A stretch of 64,000 nucleotides of DNA from contig NZ_LT629695.1 in assembly GCF_900099705.1 (NCBI RefSeq), positions 2,294,001 to 2,358,000 of the forward strand, in the 5' to 3' direction. Positions 39,138 through 47,058 of the stretch are shown here, piece by piece (within the stretch, counting starts at the first letter, position 1; each line of letters begins with the position of its first letter). The notes under the pieces were generated by a model. It made no database searches, was not told the origin of the DNA, and saw nothing but the letters and a program-made list of their open reading frames with translations. This DNA comes from Agrococcus jejuensis (GTDB lineage Bacteria; Actinomycetota; Actinomycetes; Actinomycetales; Microbacteriaceae). The translations under genes were made by a program, and so were the position numbers.

Positions 39138-42100
39138 ATGACGAGCATCCAGCCCACCCCGACCCGCAGCGCCGAGGTCGCCGACCTCGCCGACGAGGCC
39201 GTCGCGCTCGTGCGCCGCTGGCTCGACGAGAGCCGTGCCGAGCCCGTCGACGCTGCGGCGCAGCGCCTCGCGGGCGTGCTCGGCGACGAGCACGGCCTCG
39301 CGTTCACCGTCGGCTTCGTCGACGGCGTCGTGCGCCCCGAGGACCCGGCGGTCGCCGCCCGCGCCCTGCGCGAGCTCGTGCCGCTCACGCCGCGGTTCCT
39401 CGCTCCGCCGCTGCGCTGGGCCATCGCGCTCGGCGGCGCCGTCGCGCCGCTCGCGCCCCGCCCCGTCGTCGCGATCGCGCGCCGCGTGCTGCGCTCGATG
39501 GTGCGCCACCTCGTCGTCGACGCGACCGACGCGCGCCTCGGCCGCACCATCCGCACGCTGCGCGAGACCGACGGCGTGCGCCTCAACGTCAACCTGCTCG
39601 GCGAGGCGATCCTCGGCGACGAGGAGGCCGCCCGCCGCCTCGAGGGCACGCGCGCCCTGCTCGCGCGCGACGACGTCGACTACGTGTCGATCAAGGTGTC
39701 GTCGACCGTCGCGCCGCACTCGCCGTGGGCGTTCGACGAGGCGGTCGACGACGCCGTGCAGGCATTGCTGCCGCTGTACCGTCTCGCCGCGACCGCGGGC
39801 GCGACGAAGTTCATCAACCTCGACATGGAGGAGTACAAGGACCTCGACCTCACGCTCGCGGTCTTCATGCGCATCCTCGACGAGCCCGAGCTGCGCGGCC
39901 TCGAGGCGGGCGTCGTCATCCAGGCGTACCTGCCCGACGCGCTCGGCGCCATGCAGCGCCTGCGCGCGTGGGCGACGGCGCGCGTCGACGCGGGCGGCGC
40001 CCCCATCAAGGTGCGCGTCGTGAAGGGCGCGAACCTGCCGATGGAGCGCGTCGACGCCGAGGTGCACGGCTGGCCGCTCGCGACGTGGGGCTCGAAGGTC
40101 GAGACCGATGCGTCGTACAAGGCCGTGCTCGACGACGCGCTGCACCCCGACCACGTGCGCGCCGTGCGCATCGGCGTCGCGGGCCACAACCTCTTCGACG
40201 TCGCGCTCGCGTGGCTGCTCGCCGAGCGCCGCGGCGCCGCCGCGGGCATGGACGTGGAGATGCTGCTCGGCATGGCGACGGCGCAGGCCGCCGTCGTGCG
40301 CCGCACCGTCGGGTCGCTGCTGCTCTACACGCCCGTCGTGCACCCCGCCGAGTTCGACGTCGCGATCGCGTACCTCGTGCGCAGGCTCGAGGAGGGCGCG
40401 TCGCACGAGAACTTCATGTCGGCGGTCTTCGACCTCGGCGACGACCCCGTGCTCTTCGCGCGCGAGCGCGAGCGCTTCCTCGCCGCCATCGCGGCGATGC
40501 CCGTCGACGTGCCCGCGCCCGCGCGCATCCAGGACCGCACGGCCGAGCCCGTGCCGAGCCTGCGCGGCGCGTTCGACAACGCGCCCGACAGCGACCCGAG
40601 CCTCGCGGCGAACCGCGCGTGGGGCGACGCGATCCGCGCCCGCATGGCCGACTCGCGCCTCGGCGTCGCCACCGCCGAGACGCACCTCGTGCACGACGCC
40701 GCGGGCGTCGATGCGCTCGTCGCCGAGACCGTCGCGGCGGGTGCCGGATGGCGTGCGCTGGGCGCCGAGGCGCGCGCCGAGATCCTGCACCGCGCGGGCG
40801 AGGTGCTCGAGCGTCGCCGGGCCGAGCTGCTCGAGGTCATGGGTGCCGAGTGCGGCAAGGTGCTCGAGCAGGGCGACCCAGAGGTGTCGGAGGCGATCGA
40901 CTTCGCCCACTGGTACGCCGAGCAGGGCCTCGCCATGCAGCGCATCGACGGCGCGACGCCCGTGCCCGTGGGGCTCACGGTCGTGACGCCGCCGTGGAAC
41001 TTCCCCGTCGCCATCCCCGCGGGCTCGACGCTCGCAGCGCTGGCGGCCGGCTCGCCTGTCGTCATCAAGCCCGCCCGGCAGGCGCGCCGCTCGGGCGCCG
41101 TCATGGTCGAGGCGCTGTGGGAGGCGGGCGTGCCGCGCGACGTGCTGCGCTACGTGCAGCTCGCCGACCCGCCGCTCGGCTCGCACCTCGTCGGCCACGC
41201 GGCCGTCGAGCGCGTCATCCTCACGGGCGGCTACGAGACGGCCGAGCGGTTCCGCGCGCTGCGCCCCGACCTGCCGCTGCTCGCCGAGACGAGCGGCAAG
41301 AACGCCATCGTCGTCACGCCGTCGGCCGATCTCGACCTCGCGGCGCGCGACGTCGCCGCCTCCGCCTTCGGCCACGCGGGCCAGAAGTGCTCGGCCGCGT
41401 CGCTCGTGATCCTCGTGGGCTCGGTCGCCACCTCCGAGCGCTTCCGTCGCCAGCTCGTGGATGCCGTGCGCTCGATGCCCGTCGGCCTGCCGTGGGACGG
41501 CACGAGCAAGGTCGGACCGCTCATCGGCCCGGCCGACGGCAAGCTGCTGCACGCGCTCACGACGCTCGAGCCCGGCGAGCGCTGGGTGCTCGAGCCCGAG
41601 CGCCTCGACGAGGCCGGCTCGCTGTGGCGGCCGGGCATCAAGGAGGGCGTGCGCGCCGGCTCGCCCTTCCATCTGACCGAGTACTTCGGCCCCGTGCTCG
41701 GCATCATGACGGCGGCGACGCTCGACGACGCCATCGCCATGGTCGACGCGATCGAGTACGGCCTCACGTCGGGCATCCACGCGCTCGACGACGACGAGGT
41801 GCAGCGCTGGCTCGCGGGCGTGCAGGCCGGCAACCTCTACGTCAACCGCGGCACGACGGGCGCGATCGTGCGTCGCCAGCCGTTCGGCGGCTGGAAGCGC
41901 GCCGCGGTCGGCGCCGGCACGAAGGCGGGCGGTCCGAGCTACCTCGTGGGGCTGAGCGGATGGGCGGATGCGACCCCCGCGCCGGCCGCGCAGGCGCCGG
42001 ACGCGCTCGCCGAGGCGGCGGTCGCCGCCCTGCCCGACGCGACGGCCGCCGACGAGGCGTGGCTGCGCGCCGCCCTCGCGACCGATGCCGTCGCGTGGAG

Positions 42101-42599
42101 CGACGAGCTGGGCGCCGTGCACGACGCGACGGGGCTCGAGACGGAGCAGAACGCCCTGCGGCACCAGGCGGTGCCGGTCACGGTGCGTGCCGCGGACGCG
42201 TCGGTCGTCGAGGTCGTGCGCGTGGCCGCGGCGGGCGTGCGCGCCGGTGGGGCGCTGACCGTGAGCGTGCGCGACGCGCTGCCGGCCGGCGTCGTCGCCT
42301 GGCTCGAGGCTGCGGGTGCGGCGGTCGTCGTCGACGACGCCGCCGCGTGGGCGACCCGCGCCGCGCGCCTCGTCGAGACCGGCGGCCGCGTGCGCCTCGT
42401 CGGCGCGACGGCAGCCGCGACCGCCGAGGCCGTCGGCGGCTCGCCCGCCGTCGCCCTCTACGTCGGTCCCGTGCTGTCGGCGGGGCGTGTCGAGCTGCTG
42501 ACGTTCCTGCGCGAGCAGGCGGTGTCGATCTCGGCGCACCGCTTCGGCACCCCGCGCCGCCACGACATCCCCACCCTGGCTCCGCTGGGACGGCGGTGA
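39138..42599 (+). CDS. putA: Bifunctional proline dehydrogenase / glutamate-semialdehyde dehydrogenase
   Basis: A 1153-residue enzyme oxidising proline to glutamate. The N-terminal FAD barrel (about 100-470) shows YVSIKVSS, INLDMEEYKDLDLTL, VVIQAYLPDALGAMQRL and KVRVVKGANLPMERV. The dehydrogenase part (about 500-1000) has TPPWNFPVAIPAG near 617, LAETSGKNAIVV near 715 and GHAGQKCSAASLV near 747 with the catalytic cysteine. About 150 further residues form a degenerate dehydrogenase-like C-terminal domain. There is no N-terminal ribbon-helix-helix, so this PutA does not regulate itself; the divergent LysR protein probably does. GAGGGG precedes the ATG. Confidence 0.94.
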   Translation: MTSIQPTPTRSAEVADLADEAVALVRRWLDESRAEPVDAAAQRLAGVLGDEHGLAFTVGFVDGVVRPEDPAVAARALRELVPLTPRFLAPPLRWAIALGGAVAPLAPRPVVAIARRVLRSMVRHLVVDATDARLGRTIRTLRETDGVRLNVNLLGEAILGDEEAARRLEGTRALLARDDVDYVSIKVSSTVAPHSPWAFDEAVDDAVQALLPLYRLAATAGATKFINLDMEEYKDLDLTLAVFMRILDEPELRGLEAGVVIQAYLPDALGAMQRLRAWATARVDAGGAPIKVRVVKGANLPMERVDAEVHGWPLATWGSKVETDASYKAVLDDALHPDHVRAVRIGVAGHNLFDVALAWLLAERRGAAAGMDVEMLLGMATAQAAVVRRTVGSLLLYTPVVHPAEFDVAIAYLVRRLEEGASHENFMSAVFDLGDDPVLFARERERFLAAIAAMPVDVPAPARIQDRTAEPVPSLRGAFDNAPDSDPSLAANRAWGDAIRARMADSRLGVATAETHLVHDAAGVDALVAETVAAGAGWRALGAEARAEILHRAGEVLERRRAELLEVMGAECGKVLEQGDPEVSEAIDFAHWYAEQGLAMQRIDGATPVPVGLTVVTPPWNFPVAIPAGSTLAALAAGSPVVIKPARQARRSGAVMVEALWEAGVPRDVLRYVQLADPPLGSHLVGHAAVERVILTGGYETAERFRALRPDLPLLAETSGKNAIVVTPSADLDLAARDVAASAFGHAGQKCSAASLVILVGSVATSERFRRQLVDAVRSMPVGLPWDGTSKVGPLIGPADGKLLHALTTLEPGERWVLEPERLDEAGSLWRPGIKEGVRAGSPFHLTEYFGPVLGIMTAATLDDAIAMVDAIEYGLTSGIHALDDDEVQRWLAGVQAGNLYVNRGTTGAIVRRQPFGGWKRAAVGAGTKAGGPSYLVGLSGWADATPAPAAQAPDALAEAAVAALPDATAADEAWLRAALATDAVAWSDELGAVHDATGLETEQNALRHQAVPVTVRAADASVVEVVRVAAAGVRAGGALTVSVRDALPAGVVAWLEAAGAAVVVDDAAAWATRAARLVETGGRVRLVGATAAATAEAVGGSPAVALYVGPVLSAGRVELLTFLREQAVSISAHRFGTPRRHDIPTLAPLGRR

Positions 42600-42621
42600 C
42601 GCGCGCGCCTCGCCCCCGCGG

Positions 42622-44088
42622 CTACTGCAGCGCGGAGGTGAGGCGCGCCACGTTGTCGAAGATCTGCCCGATGCGCGGCCGGTCGAGCCATGCCTCGAGC
42701 GTGAGCTCGCTCGACGAGCGCCGGTACCGCTCCGCGATCTCCTGCAGCCGATCCGCCATCTCGGTCCCCTCGAGCAGCATCGAGATCTCGAAGTTCAGGC
42801 CGAACGAGCGCATGTCGATGTTCGACGAGCCGAAGATCGAGTGCTCGCCGTCGAACACCATGAACTTCGAGTGCAGCACGACGGGCTCGCGGTACAGCCA
42901 GATGCGCACGCCGGCCCGCAGCAGCGTCTCGTAGTACGAGCGCTGCGCGTGGAACGTCCAGAACTGGTCGCCGATCGCGCTCGCGAACAGGTCCACGCGC
43001 ACGCCGCGCATCGCCGCCGACGTGATGGCGTACGACATGGCGTCGTCGGGCACGAAGTACGGGCTCACGATGGTGATGCGGTCGACGGCCGTGTGGATGC
43101 ACTCGAGGAAGAGGCGCAGGTTGTTCTCGCCCTCGAAGCCCGGCCCGCTCGGCACGACCGACGCCTCCACCTCGCCCGGCCTCGCCGGATCGCCGACGCC
43201 CTGGTCGACGAGCTCGTTCGTCTCCGCCCACCAGTCGGAGAGGAACAGCACGTCGATCTCGCGCACGACGGGACCGCGCACCTCGAGCCACGTGTCCTTC
43301 CACTCGAGGCCGCGCTTCACGTTCTTCGCCCACAGGTACGACGGGTCGATGAGGTTGAGCGAGCCCGTGAAGCCCACGTCGCCGTCGACGACCATGAGCT
43401 TGCGGTGGTTGCGCAGGTCGGGGCGCTGCCACTGGCCGCGCAGGGGTCGCAGCGGCAGCATGTCCTGCCACTGCGCGCCCATCGCATCCAGGCGGTCGAA
43501 CGTCTCCTTGCGGCGCGGGTACCGCACGCTCGTGACGTGGTCGACGAGCACCTTCACCTCGACGCCGCGACCGCGGGCGCGCTCGAGGGCCGCGAAGAAC
43601 GGCTCGGTCGCCTCGCTCGAGACGATGAGGTAGAACTCGGCGTGCACGTAGCGCTGCGCGCCGTCGATCGCCGTCGCCATCGCGGCGACCTGCTCGGCGA
43701 AGTCGTCGTGGACGATGCAGGCGTTGCCGCCGAGGTGGGGGAGCGACGTCTGCGCGCGCAGCATCTGCAGCACGCCGGGCAGCCACTCGGCCGATCGCTG
43801 CGGATCCTCCTCGTCGGGGATGTCGCGCGTCACCTCGCCGATGACGTCCTGCAGCGCGAGCATCTTGCGACGCCGACCACGCGGGAGGCGGTTGTGGCCG
43901 AGCGTGCCGAAGATGAGCCAGCCCGCGATGGGCTGCACCATGATGAGCAGCAGCCACGCCATCGCCGCCGGCGGGCGCCGGTTGTACGGCACCACCATCA
44001 CGGCCGCGATGCGCAGCAGGATGTCGATCACGAGGAACGCGATCGCGAAGCCCTGCCCGAGCCCCGTGTCGGGCAGGAGGTCGAGCAT
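42622..44088 (-). CDS. cls: Cardiolipin synthase (phospholipase D family)
   Basis: A 488-residue membrane enzyme joining phosphatidylglycerol units. Two N-terminal transmembrane helices (about 12-34 and 41-63, with NRRPPAAMAWLLLIMVQPIAGWLIFG) precede two HKD motifs: NHRKLMVVDGDVGFTGSLNL near residue 223 and LHSKFMVFDGEHSIFGSSNID near 405. This is the bacterial ClsA-type layout. The start overlaps the stop of the YajQ gene by three bases, so the two are co-transcribed from upstream of yajQ. Confidence 0.92.
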   Translation of the reverse strand: MLDLLPDTGLGQGFAIAFLVIDILLRIAAVMVVPYNRRPPAAMAWLLLIMVQPIAGWLIFGTLGHNRLPRGRRRKMLALQDVIGEVTRDIPDEEDPQRSAEWLPGVLQMLRAQTSLPHLGGNACIVHDDFAEQVAAMATAIDGAQRYVHAEFYLIVSSEATEPFFAALERARGRGVEVKVLVDHVTSVRYPRRKETFDRLDAMGAQWQDMLPLRPLRGQWQRPDLRNHRKLMVVDGDVGFTGSLNLIDPSYLWAKNVKRGLEWKDTWLEVRGPVVREIDVLFLSDWWAETNELVDQGVGDPARPGEVEASVVPSGPGFEGENNLRLFLECIHTAVDRITIVSPYFVPDDAMSYAITSAAMRGVRVDLFASAIGDQFWTFHAQRSYYETLLRAGVRIWLYREPVVLHSKFMVFDGEHSIFGSSNIDMRSFGLNFEISMLLEGTEMADRLQEIAERYRRSSSELTLEAWLDRPRIGQIFDNVARLTSALQ

Positions 44089-44576
44089 CAGCGGAAGTTG
44101 ACGAACTGCAGCGCGATGTCGACGTCGGCGGCCTTGAGCAGGCGGATGGTGCCCTGCAGGTCGTCGCGCGACTTCGACGACACGCGCAGCTCGTCGCCCT
44201 GGATCTGCGACTTCACCGTCTTCGGCGCCTGCTCGCGGATGATCTTCTGCACCTTCTTCGCATCCTCGGTGCCGATGCCGTTCTTCAGCCCGATCTCGAT
44301 GCGGTGCTCCTTGCCGGAGGGGTACGCGTCGCCCACGTCGAGCTGCTTCAGCTCGATGCCGCGCTTCACGAACTTCGACTGCACGACGTCGAGCACCGCC
44401 TCGACGCGCTCCTTCGTGGAGGCCTTGAGCAGGATGCGCTCGCCCTGCCACGCGACGTCGGCGCCGACGCCCTTGAAGTCGTAGCGCTGCTCGACCTCCT
44501 TGCGCGCCTGGTTGACCGCGTTCTCGGCCTCCATGGGATCGACCTTGCTGACCACGTCGAACGAGGAATCTGCCAT
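44088..44576 (-). CDS. YajQ-family nucleotide/RNA-binding protein
   Basis: A 162-residue protein of two ferredoxin-like halves: SSFDVVSKVDPMEAENAVNQARKEVEQRYDFKG opens, with ILLKASTKERVEAVLDVVQSKFVKRGI and VKSQIQGDELRVSSKSRDDLQGTIRLLK later, and the ending VDIALQFVNFR is typical. YajQ proteins bind cyclic di-GMP in some bacteria and RNA or tRNA in others; ligand here unknown. It lies head-to-head with tRNA-Tyr. Confidence 0.92.
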   Translation of the reverse strand: MADSSFDVVSKVDPMEAENAVNQARKEVEQRYDFKGVGADVAWQGERILLKASTKERVEAVLDVVQSKFVKRGIELKQLDVGDAYPSGKEHRIEIGLKNGIGTEDAKKVQKIIREQAPKTVKSQIQGDELRVSSKSRDDLQGTIRLLKAADVDIALQFVNFR

Positions 44577-44691
44577 GCCATCGAGTATGGCGGATGCGGG
44601 TGCCGCGACCCCGGGTCGCGGGGCATCGGGCGCATGTGGTCATCGGCGCCGCTGCGTGTTGCTATCCTGATCTCTGCCCTTCGTGGGCATC

Positions 44692-44773
44692 GGCGAGTTA
44701 CCCAAGCGGCCAAAGGGATCTGACTGTAAATCAGACTGCTCAGCATTCGGGGGTTCGAATCCCTCACTCGCCA
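44692..44773 (+). tRNA. tRNA-Tyr (GTA anticodon)
   Basis: Acceptor arms GGCGAGT (44692-44698) and ACTCGCC (44766-44772) pair. The anticodon stem TCTGA/TCAGA encloses CTGTAAA (anticodon GTA), a long variable arm follows, and the T-loop is TTCGAAT. Discriminator base A; CCA is not encoded. TATCCT (44663-44668) is a possible -10 box. Confidence 0.95.
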
Positions 44774-44778
44774 CAGCC

Positions 44779-44802
44779 AAGGCCCCGCTCATGCGGGGCC
44801 TT
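44779..44802 (+). terminator. Intrinsic terminator after tRNA-Tyr
   Basis: GGCCCCGC / GCGGGGCC with a TCAT loop, flanked by AA and TT. It starts six bases after the tRNA. Strong hairpin with only a weak T-run, as is common in actinobacteria. Confidence 0.8.
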
Positions 44803-44833
44803 CGTCGTTCTCGTGACCACTCCTTCGTCCATC

Positions 44834-44923
44834 CAGCTGGTCGAGGAGCGCAGGCGCGCAGCGCCTCCGCGGCACGAGACCACGCGACGTCCCCGCTCGA
44901 CGCGGCCATGCGCGTGCTGGCGC
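44834..44923. repeat. Repeat A, half copy
   Basis: It begins with the full left arm CAGCTGGTCGAGGAG, continues through CACGAGACCACGCGA and a middle segment resembling copy 2, then diverges; the right arm is missing. It lies in the 406-base gap between tRNA-Tyr and the M23 peptidase gene. Confidence 0.7.
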
Positions 44924-44946
44924 GGGCGCGGTGCCCGTCGACCGCT

Positions 44947-44983
44947 CCTTGAGGTGCGAGCGAAGCGAGCCTCGAAAGGTGCC
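44947..44983. repeat. Repeat B, copy 1
   Basis: CCTTGAGGTGCGAGCGAAGC, then GAGCCTCGAAAGGTGCC. Imperfect hairpin (CCTTGAGG with CCTCGAAAGG; GCGAGC with GCGAGC-like inner stem). A second copy at 55950-55986 differs by one base. Confidence 0.75.
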
Positions 44984-45078
44984 TCCACGCGCCGCTGCCC
45001 GCCGCGATCGTCGCGGTCCGACGCGGTGTCGGAACCCTGTGCATCCCCCAAGGAACGTCACTCGGCCTTGCCCTCGTC

Positions 45079-45095
45079 GTTACCATCCTGTTACC
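45079..45095 (+). promoter_or_regulatory. GTTACC direct repeats, candidate MtrA box, with promoter
   Basis: GTTACC (45079-45084) and GTTACC (45090-45095) are repeated with an 11-base period, one helical turn. On the opposite strand this reads GTAAC-N6-GTAAC, like sites described for the actinobacterial cell-wall response regulator MtrA. A possible promoter, TTGCCC (45068-45073) and TACCTT (45092-45097, 18-base spacer), overlaps the site. The 100 bases upstream of it show nothing recognisable. Confidence 0.45.
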
Positions 45096-45105
45096 TTGGA
45101 CGCTG

Positions 45106-45141
45106 CTGCCTTCCTGGGTCCCCGGTACCCTCGGGAGGCAG
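45106..45141 (+). other. Stem-loop in the M23 peptidase leader
   Basis: CTGCCT (45106-45111) pairs with AGGCAG (45136-45141), and inside it GGGT/ACCC and TCC/GGGA can pair, giving a compact two-tier hairpin. It lies between the putative promoter and the ribosome-binding site at about 45166. It could be an attenuator or a stability element; it does not match a riboswitch I know. Confidence 0.35.
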
Positions 45142-45179
45142 AAGACTTTTCAGCGAGCAGCTCCGAAGGACTCCACGAC

Positions 45180-47051
45180 GTGACGCACAGGGACGAGTCG
45201 GCCAAGGCCGACGCCGACCTCGACGCGCCGTCGACCCGTCGCAGCCGCCGCGATGGCGAGCGCGAGGCCGCGCACCGCGCCCTCTACGCCGACTCCCCGC
45301 AGCCGTCCTCGTCGATGCGCGTCGTCGACGGCGGATCGCCGATGTACCGCACGCGCCGCGAGATGCGCGAGTCCGCGTCGCGCCTCGCGCGTGACCTTCC
45401 CGTGATCGTCGAGCCCGTGCTCGAGGTGCCGCAGCCGGAGGTCGTGGCCGAGCCCGCGCCCGCCGTCGAGGCACCGGTCGCCGAGCAGTCCGCTGCCGCC
45501 GGCCGGCGCGCGCGCCGCGCGGCCGACCGCTCGCCGGTCGAGCCGACGCCCGTCGTCGCCGATGCGGTCGCCGAGCCCGCCGCCCCGCTCGCACCGTCGT
45601 CGCGTCGCGCGCGTCGTATGGCCGTGCAGGCCTCGGCACCCGAGGCGCCCGTCGAGGCGATGCCCATCGTCGCCGAGGCCACGCCCGTCGTTGCCGAGTC
45701 CGTCGTCGCGCAGACGCCGATCGAGGTCGAGCCCGCGTCCGAGCGCGTCGCTCCCGAGCGCACGACGTCGTCGCGCCGCTCGCGTCGCGCGGCCGCCCAG
45801 CCCGTCGAGGCTGCCGCCGCCTGGAGCGACCTCGTGGCTGCGTCCGTGCCGCAGGAGGACCGCGCAGACGCGCCGACGGCCGAGCCCGTCGCGATCGAGA
45901 CCGCCGTCGTCGAGCCCGAGGTCGCATCCGTCGCCGTCGAGCCCGAGCCCGCCACCGTCGCGCTCGCCGCACAGGCGGCCCCCGCATCCGCTCCCGCTGC
46001 CCCCGCATCCGCGCCCGCCGCATCCGACCGCGTCGTCACGCGCGCCGAGCGCCGCGCCGCGCAGGCCGCGAGCAGCGACGAGGTGTCGGCCGCCGTCGCC
46101 GCCGTGCTCGGTGGCGAGCAGGAGGACGTCGCCTCGACGCCCGTGCGCAGCCCGCTGCGTCGCGAGGCGCGTGCGCCGAAGCCCGCGACCGTCACGCGCC
46201 GCCCGGTCGCGCACGCGCCCGTCGTGCGTCCCAGCCGCCGTGCCCGCTCGGGAGCCGCACGCAAGGCCATGCAGCGCCTCGCCGCCGCCGGCGTCATCCT
46301 CAGCATCGGCTCGTTCGTCGCCGTCACGTCGCTGCCGGCCCAGGCGTTCTCGCCGTCCGAGCCGTCGTCGACGACCGGCGCGTACGGCGACGTCGAGGTC
46401 GAGCAGGAGCTCGACGTGACGACGGGCAGCGGCGCGCACGGCGCCGAGGAGGTCACGGCGGTGCTCACCCGCGACGACTTCGGCGTCGACGACGCGCTCG
46501 CGTCGGCCCGCATGAGCCCCGAGGAGCTCGCGTCGCTGCAGGCGGTCGCCGACTCCGAGGACATCGGCCCGTACTACGGCGGCGACCCGGCGATGCCCGA
46601 GGTCTGGTCGCAGCTCGAGACGTCGTACACGCAGTCGCCGTTCCCGTCGCTGGCCGAGGTGCCGGTGTCGAGCGGCTTCGGCTACCGATGGGGCTCGTTC
46701 CACGGCGGCGTCGACCTCATCCCGGGTGCGGGCACGCCCGTGTACCCGGTCGCGAACGGCGTCGTCGTCGCGATCTGGCAGGGCAACAACCCCGGTGGTG
46801 GTGGCTACGAGGTCATCGTCGAGCACAACATCGACGGCGAGTACTTCCAGTCCTGGTACCCCCACATGCAGGCGGGCTCGATCCAGGTCGAGGCCGGCCA
46901 GGTCGTCGACATCACGACGCAGCTGGGCGCCGTGGGCTCGACGGGCCGCTCGACGGGTGCGCACCTGCACCTCGAGATCAAGAACGGCGACTACACGTCG
47001 GTCGACCCGCTCGTCTGGCTCGCGACGCGCGAGCAGATCCTCGAGCCCTAG
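45180..47051 (+). CDS. M23-family peptidoglycan endopeptidase with long Arg-motif cytosolic region
   Basis: About 623 residues from GTG 45180 (GAAGGA nine bases upstream). Residues 1-360 are low-complexity (Ala, Val, Glu, Pro) and contain at least six basic motifs of the type RRxRRxA: RRSRRD, RRARRAA, RRARRMA, RRSRRAA, RAERRAA and RRARSGA. A membrane or signal segment (about 364-388, LAAAGVILSIGSFVAV...AQAF) follows. The LytM/M23 domain (about 495-615) has SGFGYRWGSFHGGVDL and TGAHLHLEI, supplying the His/Asp and HxH zinc ligands. It should cleave peptide cross-links outside the membrane. Confidence 0.85.
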   Translation: MTHRDESAKADADLDAPSTRRSRRDGEREAAHRALYADSPQPSSSMRVVDGGSPMYRTRREMRESASRLARDLPVIVEPVLEVPQPEVVAEPAPAVEAPVAEQSAAAGRRARRAADRSPVEPTPVVADAVAEPAAPLAPSSRRARRMAVQASAPEAPVEAMPIVAEATPVVAESVVAQTPIEVEPASERVAPERTTSSRRSRRAAAQPVEAAAAWSDLVAASVPQEDRADAPTAEPVAIETAVVEPEVASVAVEPEPATVALAAQAAPASAPAAPASAPAASDRVVTRAERRAAQAASSDEVSAAVAAVLGGEQEDVASTPVRSPLRREARAPKPATVTRRPVAHAPVVRPSRRARSGAARKAMQRLAAAGVILSIGSFVAVTSLPAQAFSPSEPSSTTGAYGDVEVEQELDVTTGSGAHGAEEVTAVLTRDDFGVDDALASARMSPEELASLQAVADSEDIGPYYGGDPAMPEVWSQLETSYTQSPFPSLAEVPVSSGFGYRWGSFHGGVDLIPGAGTPVYPVANGVVVAIWQGNNPGGGGYEVIVEHNIDGEYFQSWYPHMQAGSIQVEAGQVVDITTQLGAVGSTGRSTGAHLHLEIKNGDYTSVDPLVWLATREQILEP

Positions 47052-47058
47052 CCGCACG

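Noticed and set aside
39048..42563. An 1171-codon minus-strand frame opposite putA
   Set aside because: Antisense shadow with low-complexity composition; no domain or start signal.
38960..42934. A 1324-codon plus-strand frame overlapping putA
   Set aside because: It is an out-of-frame shadow of putA, low-complexity and without any motif. putA in the other frame has full catalytic signatures.
44931..45179. Longer N terminus for the M23 peptidase from an upstream start
   Set aside because: The extra 83 residues derive from repeat B and leader sequence, and the leader stem-loop and ribosome-binding site point to GTG 45180.
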